Below the pieces are notes generated by a model. It had not been told where the DNA came from, ran no database searches, and was given only the letters and a program-made list of their open reading frames with translations. From contig JACKFD010000014.1 of NCBI GenBank assembly GCA_020632655.1, positions 62,001 through 126,000 of the forward strand: a stretch of DNA of 64,000 nt, written 5' to 3'. Source of the DNA: Spirochaetaceae bacterium (GTDB lineage: Bacteria > Myxococcota_A > UBA9160 > UBA4427). Positions 1 to 7,899 of the stretch are shown here, piece after piece. The first letter of the stretch is position 1; the number at the start of each line of letters is the position of its first letter. A program made the position numbers and the translations under genes.

Positions 1-670
1 CCTCGTCCGAGAGGCGCTGCGCCCCGTCCCCGCCGGCGAGATGCGTCTCGAAGACCTCCCGGAACAGCGTCATCGTCTTCTTGCCCATCCGCACGAAGAG
101 ATGCGCGAGCCCCGGGTCGGTCGCCTCGGCGTGCCGGATGCCCAGGAAGGTCCGTACGTCGTGGTTGCCCGCGAGCAGCGTGAAGTGGACACCGCTCCCG
201 GCGAAGTGTCCGATCGCGTCCAGCAAGGGCAGGTTCGCCGGTCCCTTGTCGAAGAGATCGCCGCCGATCACGAGGTGGACGTCCCGTCCGAAGGGCGTGA
301 GGGCGAAGCCCTCGTCGGGGATCGCGGCGAGGGCCTCGTCGCTCTCGCTCTCGAGATCCGGGCTGTCGACGACGCCGGCGACGATCAGGCTGCGCCAGAA
401 GGCCTCGCGGTCGGCGTGCAGGTCCGTCAGGAAGCAGATCGGCTGACGCGGTGCGACCCAGGTCTTGCCCTCGAGGTAATGTCGGATCATCCGCTCGGAA
501 GGCGTGTCCGCGTCCGCCGGCGACTCGTGCAGCTTCGGCACCTCCGCCTGGGCCCAGCTCTCGAAGTGCAGGGGCTCGCCCGTGCCGGGACTGCGTCCGA
601 CGGGCGCCTCGATGGACTCGTCGATGTAGTGGAGGAAGCGGCTGGCGAGGTGGTGTGCGACGACGCTCAT
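1..670 (-). CDS. Calcineurin-like metallophosphoesterase (C-terminus beyond window)
   Basis: The gene reads leftward off the window, so only about 223 N-terminal residues are visible. They carry the metallophosphoesterase metal-site signatures in order: LTDLHAD (DxH), GGDLFDKG (GDxxDxG) and LAGNHD (GNHD). This family hydrolyses phosphomono- or diesters with a two-metal centre; the substrate cannot be told. About 80 residues precede the first motif, so a small N-terminal extension is present. The ATG at 670 overlaps the TGA of the upstream histidine phosphatase gene (ATGA, 4 bp), so the two phosphatase genes are probably co-transcribed and translationally coupled. The family call is firm; the physiological role is unknown. 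Confidence 0.88.
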   Translation of the reverse strand, partial: MSVVAHHLASRFLHYIDESIEAPVGRSPGTGEPLHFESWAQAEVPKLHESPADADTPSERMIRHYLEGKTWVAPRQPICFLTDLHADREAFWRSLIVAGVVDSPDLESESDEALAAIPDEGFALTPFGRDVHLVIGGDLFDKGPANLPLLDAIGHFAGSGVHFTLLAGNHDVRTFLGIRHAEATDPGLAHLFVRMGKKTMTLFREVFETHLAGGDGAQRLSDE

Positions 671-1428
671 CGTTGGACGGTCCCTCGATCATCGGCGGTG
701 ACGGGCGCGGATCTCGCCGCGCGCGAGACCCAGTCGCCGGCCACCTTCACCCATTCGGTATCGCTTCGGCGCTCCAGGTAGATCGCCTGCGCATAATCCA
801 TCGTGAAGCGGCTCACCGTCCCGACCTCGAGGGCCCCGAGGTGGACCGCCGCGTGGCGCAGACAGCCACCATGGGCAACGAAGAGCCGCACGCGATCCGA
901 TCCTGCGTCCCCCGCGACCTCGTCGAGGCTCGCGCGCAGGCGCGCCGCTGTGCGGGCGCCCGCCTCGAGCAGCGACTCCGCGCCGGGCACGGGCAGGCGG
1001 AAATCGGGAATCCGGCGCCACTCCGGCGGCAGCGGTCCCAGGCGCGGATCCCGGGCGAGCGTCGCTGCGATCTCGCCGAAGGTCAGATTCGCGCAGCTCC
1101 CGAGCCCTCGCTCGAGAAGCTCCATGCGGTCCTCGACCTCGAAGGTCCGACCCGTCAGCTCGCGGAGTGCGCTCGCGAGCACGGTCGCGGTCTCGTGCGC
1201 GCGCAGGAGCTGCGATGACTCGAGCCGCTCGTCGAGCTCCGCGCCGAGGGACTCGACCTGCTCGAGGATCGTCCGGGCGGCTGCGCGCGCCTGGTCCCGT
1301 CCGCGGGCGCTGAGCGGGGTGGGCAGGTGTGCGCTCGGCATGTCCGAAGGACGATCGAAGTGCCCGTGGCGCACGAGCGCGGCGATCCGACGTCCCACGC
1401 GCGGAGGGGAGGCTTCGTCTCGGGGCAT
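667..1428 (-). CDS. Histidine phosphatase family protein (phosphoglycerate mutase-like)
   Basis: A 253-residue protein of the branch-1 histidine phosphatase superfamily. The catalytic RHG motif is at residues 20-22 (His21 is the phospho-acceptor). The second arginine lies in LLRAHETA, the acid in MELLERG, and the second histidine in VAHGGCLRH. All four catalytic elements are present, so the enzyme should be active. The family covers mutases, phosphatases and SixA-like proteins, and the substrate is not predictable here. The ATG at 1428 puts RHG at the usual distance from the N-terminus; the open frame extends further upstream but without family-like sequence. It overlaps the metallophosphoesterase gene by 4 bp downstream. 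Confidence 0.85.
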   Translation of the reverse strand: MPRDEASPPRVGRRIAALVRHGHFDRPSDMPSAHLPTPLSARGRDQARAAARTILEQVESLGAELDERLESSQLLRAHETATVLASALRELTGRTFEVEDRMELLERGLGSCANLTFGEIAATLARDPRLGPLPPEWRRIPDFRLPVPGAESLLEAGARTAARLRASLDEVAGDAGSDRVRLFVAHGGCLRHAAVHLGALEVGTVSRFTMDYAQAIYLERRSDTEWVKVAGDWVSRAARSAPVTADDRGTVQR

Positions 1429-1652
1429 GGAGCGGGCGTCGGACGGCACGCGTATCCCAGCTCGGCGCAGGGGCGCCACGAATCGGACGCGGATCCCGCG
1501 AGCCGGGCGCGCGTGAACGGGATCGCACCGTGCAGACTCGCGGACGGAGCCCGTTGGGCCGCGAATATACCCATCGGGCCGATGCCGTGCCGAGCGGATT
1601 GCGAGACGGAAAGGTGACGCTCTCGTGAAGAACGGGAAGCGATCCGTCCAGC

Positions 1653-2012
1653 CTAGACCGCGGCGTCCGCACTCCAGAACGCGCGCATGCCCCGGATGAG
1701 CCCGTCGTCGTCGAAGGCCATCACGTCGATGATCTCGATCGCGTGGTCGGGGCCGAGATTCGCGCGCATCGGGAAGGCCGCCTCGCCCGCGGCGACGCGC
1801 GGGTTGCCCGTCAGCTCGAGGCGCACGGCGCCGGCCGCTGCCGCGTAGAAAGCGCGGATCTTCTCGCGGCCGCGGATCGGATCCGTCCCGATCGGATCCT
1901 CGAGGGTCGCGTCCTCGGCGTAGAGCGCGGCGATCGAGTCGGCGTCGCCGGCGTTCATGAAGGCGACGTAGCGCTCGATCGTCTGCCGGATGTGGTCGTT
2001 GCTCGCGGCCAT
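1653..2012 (-). CDS. Ketosteroid-isomerase-like protein (SnoaL/NTF2 fold)
   Basis: A 119-residue single-domain protein that matches the delta5-3-ketosteroid isomerase pattern closely. Tyr15 lies in IERYV, Asp39 in LEDPIG and Asp96 in IIDVMAF, corresponding to the Tyr14/Asp38/Asp99 triad of the Comamonas enzyme. The ending MRAFW is also family-typical. The known reaction moves a double bond from delta5 to delta4 in 3-ketosteroids. A strong Shine-Dalgarno (AGGAGG) lies about 8 bases before the ATG at 2012. Nearby LLM, SDR, crotonase, acyl-CoA synthetase and HsaA-like genes fit steroid or polycyclic lipid breakdown. The fold also serves as polyketide cyclase or other isomerase, so substrate remains inference. 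Confidence 0.8.
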   Translation of the reverse strand: MAASNDHIRQTIERYVAFMNAGDADSIAALYAEDATLEDPIGTDPIRGREKIRAFYAAAAGAVRLELTGNPRVAAGEAAFPMRANLGPDHAIEIIDVMAFDDDGLIRGMRAFWSADAAV

Positions 2013-2199
2013 CGGACCCTCCTGTGATGGCGCCGATTCTCGACGAGGCAGGATCGGCGGTCAACCACAGGTCCACACGTCCCGCGCCGGGGTGCGGGCG
2101 GTGGGCCCGCGGGACGGCGTGAGTCCCGCTACGGTCGTGGGACGCATTCGGAAGCGTGCTCCATCGACATGGTTCGGGGCGCATTCGGGAGGGCACCCA

Positions 2200-3090
2200 T
2201 TGGACATCGGTCGGGTCGGGGTCTGGACGCGGACGGACGGCATGGCTCTGGGCGAGGCGATCGAGCTCGCCCAGCAGATCGAGGCCCTCGGCTACGGAGC
2301 GCTCTGGATCCCCGACGCCTTCGGTCGCGATCCCTTCGTCCACGCCGCCTGCCTCTTCGAGCATACGCAGCGTCTCGTGATCGCGACCGGCGTCGTCAAC
2401 ATCCATCTACGCGAGCCCCAGGCGACGGCCTGCGCCTGGCGGGCGCTGCACGACCAGTCGGGCGGGCGCTTCCTGCTCGGTCTCGGCGTCTCGCATCAGA
2501 CCGTCATCGAAGGGATGTTCGGTCGCGCCTACCCCAGACCGGTGCCGAGCATGCGGGCCTATCTGGATGCAATGGAGAAGGCGATGTGGTGGGGGCCGGC
2601 GATCGACGCGGATCCGCCGATCGTCCTGGCCGCGCTCGGGCCGAGGATGCTGGTGTTCGCTGCGGAGCGCACGCGAGGGGCGCATCCCTACTTCGCGCCG
2701 CCCTCGAATACGCGTCGGTCCCGGGAGATCATGGGCCCCGACGCGTGGCTCTGTCCGGAGCAGAAGGTGCTGCTCGAGGAGGATCCCGAACGGGCGCGTG
2801 CGCGGGCGCGGCAGGCGATGGCGGGACCGCTCACGATGCCGAACTACCGGCGCAACCTGATGCGTGCGGGCTTTGCGGAGCACGAGCTCGACGACGGCGG
2901 GAACGATCGCGTCGTCGATGCGATCGTCGCCTGGGGCGGACCGGAGGCGCTGGTCGCCGCCGTCGACGCACACCTCGAGGCGGGGGCCACGCACGTCTGC
3001 ATCCAGCCGCTCGATCCGGACGACGCGACGCGGCCGAGTCTGAAGACGCTCGAGGCGCTCGCGCCGCGGCTGGGAGTGGGGGCGGAATGA
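2200..3090 (+). CDS. LLM-class (F420-type) oxidoreductase, TIGR03620-like
   Basis: A 296-residue bacterial luciferase-like TIM barrel. It starts with VGVWT, then LGYGALWIPDAFGRD and LVIATGVVNIHLREP, the opening pattern of the actinobacterial-type F420-dependent LLM family. These enzymes use F420 or FMN to oxidise or reduce organic substrates. I chose the TTG at 2200 because GGGAGGG lies 6 bases upstream and the conserved N-terminus begins there; an in-frame extension upstream lacks family sequence. The next gene, an SDR, starts inside the stop (ATGA at 3087-3090), so the two probably act on one pathway. If F420 is the cofactor, the host must make it; no F420 biosynthesis gene is in this window. 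Confidence 0.82.
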   Translation: MDIGRVGVWTRTDGMALGEAIELAQQIEALGYGALWIPDAFGRDPFVHAACLFEHTQRLVIATGVVNIHLREPQATACAWRALHDQSGGRFLLGLGVSHQTVIEGMFGRAYPRPVPSMRAYLDAMEKAMWWGPAIDADPPIVLAALGPRMLVFAAERTRGAHPYFAPPSNTRRSREIMGPDAWLCPEQKVLLEEDPERARARARQAMAGPLTMPNYRRNLMRAGFAEHELDDGGNDRVVDAIVAWGGPEALVAAVDAHLEAGATHVCIQPLDPDDATRPSLKTLEALAPRLGVGAE

Positions 3091-3923
3091 GCGACGAGCG
3101 GACGCAGGATCGTGTGGGGCGGCGCTTCGCGGGCCGTGTCGTGATCGTGACGGGGGCGTCGCGGGAGCCGTCGATCGGGCGCGCGACGGCGATGCGGGTC
3201 GGACGGGAAGGGGCCTCGGTCGTCGTGAACGCGCGCGAGGCGGGGCCGCTCGCCGAGGCGGAGCGCGCCCTCGCGGAGGCGGGCATTCCGGTCGTCGCGG
3301 TGCGCGGGTCGATGGAGGAGGAGGCGACGGCGCAGCGGATCGTCGAGGCGGCGGGCGCGGCCTTCGGGCGCCTCGATGGCGTCGTCAACACGGTCGGGGG
3401 CAATCGCTTCCTCGGCTCGCCACGAACGATGACGCGATCGGAGCTGCTCGAGACGATCGAGCTGAATACCTGGGGGCCGGTCGCGCTCGTGCAGCGCGCG
3501 ATCGAGGGCGGACTCGGGGCGGGCGGGGCGGTCGTGAACGTGTCGAGCGGCACGGTGCGCAAGACCACGCCGAAGATGATCGCCTACGCGGCGGGCAAGG
3601 CGGCCCTCGACGCGATCACGCGCACCCTGGCGCGCGACCTGGCGACGCTCGGGATCCGGGTCAACGCCGTCGCTCCGGGCTTCACGCGGACCGACGGCAC
3701 GCGGTCGATGTGGGCGCCCGACGACGGCGCCGTCGCGGCGCGCAACCTGCCCCTCGGCCGGCTCACCCGGGCGGAGGACATCGCCGCGGCCTGCGCCTTC
3801 CTGCTCTCCGACGATGCGATGCAGATCACGGGCTGCGTGCTCGACGTCGATGGGGGCAACCATCTGCAGGGTGGCGGCTGGACACCGATGACCGACCCGA
3901 CGATCCAGGGGCGCACCGGCTGA
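3087..3923 (+). CDS. Short-chain dehydrogenase/reductase (SDR)
   Basis: A 278-residue classical SDR. The cofactor motif is VIVTGASREPSIGRA near residues 18-32, a longer loop than the canonical TGxxxGIG. The NNAG element is replaced by NTVGG, the active serine is in NVSSGT, and YAAGK is the YxxxK catalytic pair. The C-terminus contains the usual GCVLDVDGG strand. It should oxidise or reduce an alcohol/ketone with NAD(P); the VNTVGGNRF segment resembles SDRs of acyl or steroid metabolism but does not fix the substrate. It is translationally coupled to the LLM oxidoreductase through a 4-bp overlap. Confidence 0.85.
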   Translation: MSDERTQDRVGRRFAGRVVIVTGASREPSIGRATAMRVGREGASVVVNAREAGPLAEAERALAEAGIPVVAVRGSMEEEATAQRIVEAAGAAFGRLDGVVNTVGGNRFLGSPRTMTRSELLETIELNTWGPVALVQRAIEGGLGAGGAVVNVSSGTVRKTTPKMIAYAAGKAALDAITRTLARDLATLGIRVNAVAPGFTRTDGTRSMWAPDDGAVAARNLPLGRLTRAEDIAAACAFLLSDDAMQITGCVLDVDGGNHLQGGGWTPMTDPTIQGRTG

Positions 3924-4037
3924 ACACCGGATGGACGATGGATCGCGCGTCACGCTTCGCGGCGGTCGCGACCGGATTTCTCGGGCGCCGTGAGTGGGCT
4001 CACGAATCGGAGGGCGGTCGCTCCCGAATCGGGGAGC

Positions 4038-5690
4038 ATGAATCACGTCGATCTCCGATCGTTCGCGTCCCGCAATCCGTTCGCAGCACCCGATCTCCGT
4101 CGCGGCACCTCACCCCGGGCTTCCCGGTTCAGTCGGTCGATGGTGTGCGTCTTCGCCGTCGTCTTCGCCTTCGCCGGCTCCGCGAGCGCCGTGCTGCGCG
4201 AGCATCGGGTGCACTTCGCGCCGAGTCCGTCGGAGACGGCCACGGGCTACACGCTGCACCTCGGTGTGTCCCCGGGCATCTACGGCTACAGCGTCGACAT
4301 CGGCGCGCCGCCCGTGACGAGTGGCGAGATCGTGTACGCGGTGGATCTGGAGGACACGCTCGACTTCTACGTCGCGATCAGCGCCTACGATGCGAGCGGC
4401 CTTCGGTCGACGCCCTCGAACGAGCTGCTCGTCGCGGCCGCGCCTCCTCCTCCTCCTCCTCCGGCCCCGGACCCCGATCCCACACCGGTCCCGGACCCGA
4501 CGCCGGACCCCGATCCGACGCCCGCCCCGGACCCGACGCCGGACCCCGATCCCACGCCCGCCCCGGACCCGACGCCGGACCCCGATCCCACGCCCGCCCC
4601 GGACCCGACGCCCGCTCCGGATCCCACGTCCCGGATCGACGGATCGCAGCTGGGGCTCTCCGTCGCGACCGACGGCCGCCTGCACGTCCTGCTGACCTCG
4701 GGGCGATCGGCGCTGCTGACGGTCGACTCGCTGGCCGCGGCCGGTGACGTGCGGGTCGCCCGCTGCGATCTCGATGACGACGGAGACTCCGATCTCGTGC
4801 TCGGTTTCGGTCCGGGCAGCGGGGGACAGCTCTCGCTGGTGCACCTCGAAGATGGGGTCGTCGCCTCGCTCGACGCGCTGGTGGCGGGCTCGGAGGCCTA
4901 TCGTGCCGAGGACGGTCAGACGCATCCCGCATGTGGCGACGTCGACGGCGACGGACGCGCGGAGATCCTGGTCGGCTTCGGCCCGAGCGCGTCCGCGACG
5001 TTGCAGGCCTTCGACGATCGAGCCACCGGATACGCCGCACTGCGCGCTCGCGGCGTCGTGGACGGATTCCTCCTCGTGCCGCGTCCGACGAAGGTGAAGC
5101 GGTACGGAGCCGCGACGATCCCGGCGCTGGGCGACATCGATGGCGATCGCCGCGACGAGCTGGTCGTGGGCTTCGATCGAGCGGGCATCCGCGAGATCTC
5201 GATCCTCGACGATGCACGCGCGGGCTTCGCGTCGCATCCCAACGTCACGAACGGGGACGCCGTCGTGCAGGTCGCGCGGCGCGGTCAGATCGATTCGGGC
5301 GGCGGAGGCACCTTCCCGGCGCTCGGCGACTGGGACGGAGACGGGCGCGACGAGATCGCGGTCGGCTTCGGTCCGCGAAGTGGAGGCTGGATCGTCTTCC
5401 TCGAGGATGCCCTCGCCGGGCCCTACGAGCGGAATGCCGGCTTCCTCCGGGCTCCGTCGGGTCGTGCGGACTACCGCGCGAGGGACGGTGAGACGAGGCC
5501 GTCCTTCGGTGATCTCGACGGTGATGGTCGGGCGGAGCTCGTCGTGGGCTTCGGACCCGGCGCCGACCACGAGCTCGAGGTCTTCGACGACTTCGTGACG
5601 GCGGGCGACGCGATCCGGGAGGGCGGGATCGGCTTCGCCACCGGCGCGCCGGGCGAGGTGCGTGTGCCGTCGGCGGAGGCGGCGCCGTGA
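4038..5690 (+). CDS. Exported FG-GAP/VCBS repeat protein with Fn3-like domain and Pro-Asp linker
   Basis: A protein of about 550 residues. A hydrophobic signal segment ends in AFAGSASA near residue 50. It is followed by a fibronectin-III-like domain (ending SAYDASGLRSTPSNEL), a stretch of prolines, and a Pro-Asp-Thr linker made of 12-residue repeats (PDPDPTPAPDPT). Next come five FG-GAP/VCBS modules with Ca-binding loops: DLDDDGDSD, DVDGDGRAE, DIDGDRRDE, DWDGDGRDE and DLDGDGRAE, each followed by (V/L)(V/L)GFG, near residues 244, 301, 367, 432 and 493. This builds an incomplete beta-propeller and suggests a secreted or surface Ca-binding protein. The start is uncertain: GTG 3990 and ATG 4140 are in frame. 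No C-terminal sorting signal is seen. Confidence 0.75.
   Translation: MNHVDLRSFASRNPFAAPDLRRGTSPRASRFSRSMVCVFAVVFAFAGSASAVLREHRVHFAPSPSETATGYTLHLGVSPGIYGYSVDIGAPPVTSGEIVYAVDLEDTLDFYVAISAYDASGLRSTPSNELLVAAAPPPPPPPAPDPDPTPVPDPTPDPDPTPAPDPTPDPDPTPAPDPTPDPDPTPAPDPTPAPDPTSRIDGSQLGLSVATDGRLHVLLTSGRSALLTVDSLAAAGDVRVARCDLDDDGDSDLVLGFGPGSGGQLSLVHLEDGVVASLDALVAGSEAYRAEDGQTHPACGDVDGDGRAEILVGFGPSASATLQAFDDRATGYAALRARGVVDGFLLVPRPTKVKRYGAATIPALGDIDGDRRDELVVGFDRAGIREISILDDARAGFASHPNVTNGDAVVQVARRGQIDSGGGGTFPALGDWDGDGRDEIAVGFGPRSGGWIVFLEDALAGPYERNAGFLRAPSGRADYRARDGETRPSFGDLDGDGRAELVVGFGPGADHELEVFDDFVTAGDAIREGGIGFATGAPGEVRVPSAEAAP
4466..4625 (+). repeat. 36-bp in-frame minisatellite encoding a Pro-Asp linker
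   Basis: About four copies of a 36-bp unit lie inside the FG-GAP gene and encode PDPDPTPAPDPT (12 residues). Because the unit is a multiple of three, copy-number change would alter linker length without breaking the reading frame. A run of CTC/TCC codons for seven prolines precedes it. Confidence 0.85.
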
Positions 5691-5695
5691 ACGAG

Positions 5696-5729
5696 CGCTC
5701 CGGGCACCCCGGCCAGGGGGCCCGGAGCG
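5696..5729. terminator. Bidirectional hairpin terminator between convergent genes
   Basis: A perfect 10-bp stem, CGCTCCGGGC with GCCCGGAGCG, encloses an inner ACCCC/GGGG complement. It lies between the stop of the FG-GAP gene (+) and the stop of the GFA-family gene (-). There is no U-run on either side, as is common in GC-rich genomes, so factor-independent termination is inferred from structure and position only. Confidence 0.6.
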
Positions 5730-5739
5730 GCCGACGCCG

Positions 5740-6141
5740 TCAGCCCGGCAGACGCTCGAAGCTCGGTACGCCCTCGGCGAGGCGATGGTAGGGCTGCTTG
5801 TCGCAGGTGAAGATCGCCATCTGGGGCGCGCCGAAGACCGAGGGATCGTCCAGGGTCCCGACCTTGATCATCACCATGCCGGGCATCGCGCGCGTCGTGA
5901 CGTGGGTGCCGCAGTCGGGGCAGAACTCCCGGGTCACGGGATGCTCGAGGTCCGATCGGCGGAAGGCCTTCGTCTGCCCCTTCGTGAGGCGGAAGCCGTC
6001 CTCGGGCACGCCGACGATCAACACGGAGTCACCGCCCGAGATGTACTGGCACTCGCGGCAGAAGCATTGCCCGCGCAGCCCGACGTCGCCGGTCGACTCG
6101 TACCGGACGTTCCTGCAGTAGCAGCCACCTTCGAGCTTCAT
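5740..6141 (-). CDS. GFA (glutathione-dependent formaldehyde-activating) family protein
   Basis: A 133-residue zinc protein of the GFA/CENP-V family. The metal-binding cysteines are in order: GCYCRNVRY (CxC), CFCRECQ (CxxC) and FCPDCGTH (CxxC). The family is named for a formaldehyde-glutathione condensing enzyme, but most bacterial members have no proven function. The ATG at 6141 follows a good Shine-Dalgarno (GGAGGGT) at about 6-7 bases. It diverges from the histone-fold gene at 6306 across a 164-bp gap. Confidence 0.88.
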   Translation of the reverse strand: MKLEGGCYCRNVRYESTGDVGLRGQCFCRECQYISGGDSVLIVGVPEDGFRLTKGQTKAFRRSDLEHPVTREFCPDCGTHVTTRAMPGMVMIKVGTLDDPSVFGAPQMAIFTCDKQPYHRLAEGVPSFERLPG

Positions 6142-6305
6142 CCCCGACCCTCCTCGTCCCGCTTCGTGCGAGGCAGTCGACCGTATCACAGCCCCCGGAT
6201 CCCTCGCGCCGCGCCGCCTGCGCTTGCTCGCGCCCCCCGGCTCTGACATCGTGACGCGCGGGGCCGGGCGCCGACGACGCCGGGGCCCGGCGGGAGGGTC
6301 TGCAC

Positions 6306-6917
6306 GTGGCGGAACGCTGGCGGCGATGCAGCGCCTGCAAGGGCGACATCGCACTCGGGGCGACTTACTGGGTCTGCAACGTGTCGACCTGCAACCGCAA
6401 GCGGACCGGGCTCGTCTTCTGCTCCGTCGACTGCTGGGAGATCCATCTCCCGACGGAGCGACACCGCGAGTCGTGGGCCGTCGAGAAGCAGGCGCCGAAG
6501 ACGCACGATGCGCCGGAGCCCGCGGCCCCGCGTCGCGAGTCGGCGGGATCTGCCGCGCGTTCCCCCCGTCCGGGGTCGAAGTCGGATCGGCCTGCGGTCC
6601 TGATCCGCAAGGCTGCGTCGGAATCCGGCGCGGCACCGCACGCGGGCTCGTCGGCCGGATCGGCGGCGCCCGCCGTGCGCGCAACGGGCGGTGGGGCGCC
6701 GGCGCGGGGGCCCGGTCGCGACGGCGCCGAGGACGAGATCCTCGTCGTCGCGAGCAAGCTGAAGGCCTACGTGCGGGAGCGTTCGGGCTTCAATACGTCG
6801 GATCGTGTCCTGTCCCGGCTCTCCGACGCGCTGCGCCAGATCTGCGATCGGGCGATCCGGAACGCGCGGGCGGCGGAGCGCCTGACCGTGCTCGATCGCG
6901 ACGTGCCCCGGGACTGA
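6306..6917 (+). CDS. Zinc-finger protein with C-terminal histone fold
   Basis: A 203-residue protein in three parts. Residues 8-53 hold a Cys/His-rich module (C8, C11, C24, C29, C39, C43, H47, H53) that looks like a ZZ- or ribbon-type zinc finger. Residues 60-140 are a low-complexity Ala/Pro/Ser/Arg linker. Residues 145-203 match a histone fold: a short helix LVVASKLKAYVRER, loop SGFNTSD, a long central helix RVLSRLSDALRQICDRA, then ERLTVLDRDV, which lines up with the RKT-hydrophobic-x-x-D-(I/V) segment closing archaeal histones and bacterial DUF1931 proteins. A role in DNA binding or compaction is inferred; the cysteines may bind zinc and mediate other contacts. The GTG start is supported by GGGAGGG about 7 bases upstream. 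It is a single gene with no obvious operon partner. Confidence 0.75.
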   Translation: MAERWRRCSACKGDIALGATYWVCNVSTCNRKRTGLVFCSVDCWEIHLPTERHRESWAVEKQAPKTHDAPEPAAPRRESAGSAARSPRPGSKSDRPAVLIRKAASESGAAPHAGSSAGSAAPAVRATGGGAPARGPGRDGAEDEILVVASKLKAYVRERSGFNTSDRVLSRLSDALRQICDRAIRNARAAERLTVLDRDVPRD

Positions 6918-7069
6918 GCGGCGGACGGCGTCGCGTCGCTCGTATTCCGGTCTGCGCCGGGGTCTGCAGCACCACCCTCGACCCGTCGATGGCTCCGCTA
7001 CTCTCGCGACCCGCTCACGAACCCGGCTGCCTCCGGCTCCGTGGCGGGCGGGACGGGGAGACGCGGCCG

Positions 7070-7882
7070 ATGGCAGACGATCGACGCTACGAGACGATCC
7101 GGATCGAGAAGCAGGGCGCCGTCGACTGGCTCGTGCTCGATCGGCCCGAGAGTCTGAACGCGATCGACCTCCGGATGGCAACGGAGCTGCGCGACTACTT
7201 CGGCCGTCTCGAGGAGGAGCGCTCCGTTCGCGTCGTCGTGATGCGGGGCGAGGGGCGCGCCTTCTGTGCCGGTCTCGACCTCAAGGACGCGGCGACCGTG
7301 ATGGGCCCCGATGGCCCCTATGGCCGCGGGTTCGGCTTCCAGGGCTATCTCGCGGACGTCTACCTGCGCATGCGACGTTGTCCCCAGCCGATCGTCGCGC
7401 TCGTGCACGGCGCGGCCTGTGGTGGCGGATTCTCCTTCGTGCTCGCCTCGGACATCCGCATCGCCGCCGAGAGCGCGAAGATGAACGCGGCCTTCATCAA
7501 GGTCGGGCTCTCGGCCTGCGACATGGGCTGCAGCTACTTCCTGCCGCGGCTCGTGGGGACCTCGGTCGCCTCGGAGCTCATGCTGACGGGGCGCTTCCTG
7601 CGGGCGGAGCGGGCGCTCGCGACCGGGCTCGTCTCCGAGGTCGTCCCCGACGATCGGCTCGTGGACGCGGCGCGGCCCTACGTCGAGGAGATGCTCGCGG
7701 CATCGCCGCGAGGACTGCGCATGACCAAGGAAGGTCTCACGATGGCGATCGACGCGGCCTCGCTCGAGGCGGCGATGGCGATCGAGAACCGCAACCAGCT
7801 GCTCTGCAGCCAGAGCGCGAACGTGGCCGAGGGCATGCGGGCCTTCGTCGAGAAGCGGCCGCCCGTCTACGTGAACGACTGA
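7070..7882 (+). CDS. Enoyl-CoA hydratase/isomerase family protein
   Basis: A 270-residue crotonase-fold protein. The oxyanion-hole elements are clear: GEGRAFCAGLDLKD and HGAACGGGFSF. In the catalytic region the sequence FIKVGLSACDMG lines up with PEVDVGLAADVG of dienoyl-CoA isomerases. The second acid (Asp) is kept but the first Glu is replaced, so a simple hydratase mechanism is doubtful; an isomerase or another CoA-ester reaction is possible. ATG 7070 follows a GGGGAG element. The acyl-CoA synthetase gene starts 17 bases after the stop, which indicates an operon: the synthetase would make a CoA ester that this enzyme handles. Confidence 0.85.
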   Translation: MADDRRYETIRIEKQGAVDWLVLDRPESLNAIDLRMATELRDYFGRLEEERSVRVVVMRGEGRAFCAGLDLKDAATVMGPDGPYGRGFGFQGYLADVYLRMRRCPQPIVALVHGAACGGGFSFVLASDIRIAAESAKMNAAFIKVGLSACDMGCSYFLPRLVGTSVASELMLTGRFLRAERALATGLVSEVVPDDRLVDAARPYVEEMLAASPRGLRMTKEGLTMAIDAASLEAAMAIENRNQLLCSQSANVAEGMRAFVEKRPPVYVND

Positions 7883-7899
7883 CGAGAGGAGGACCTTCC

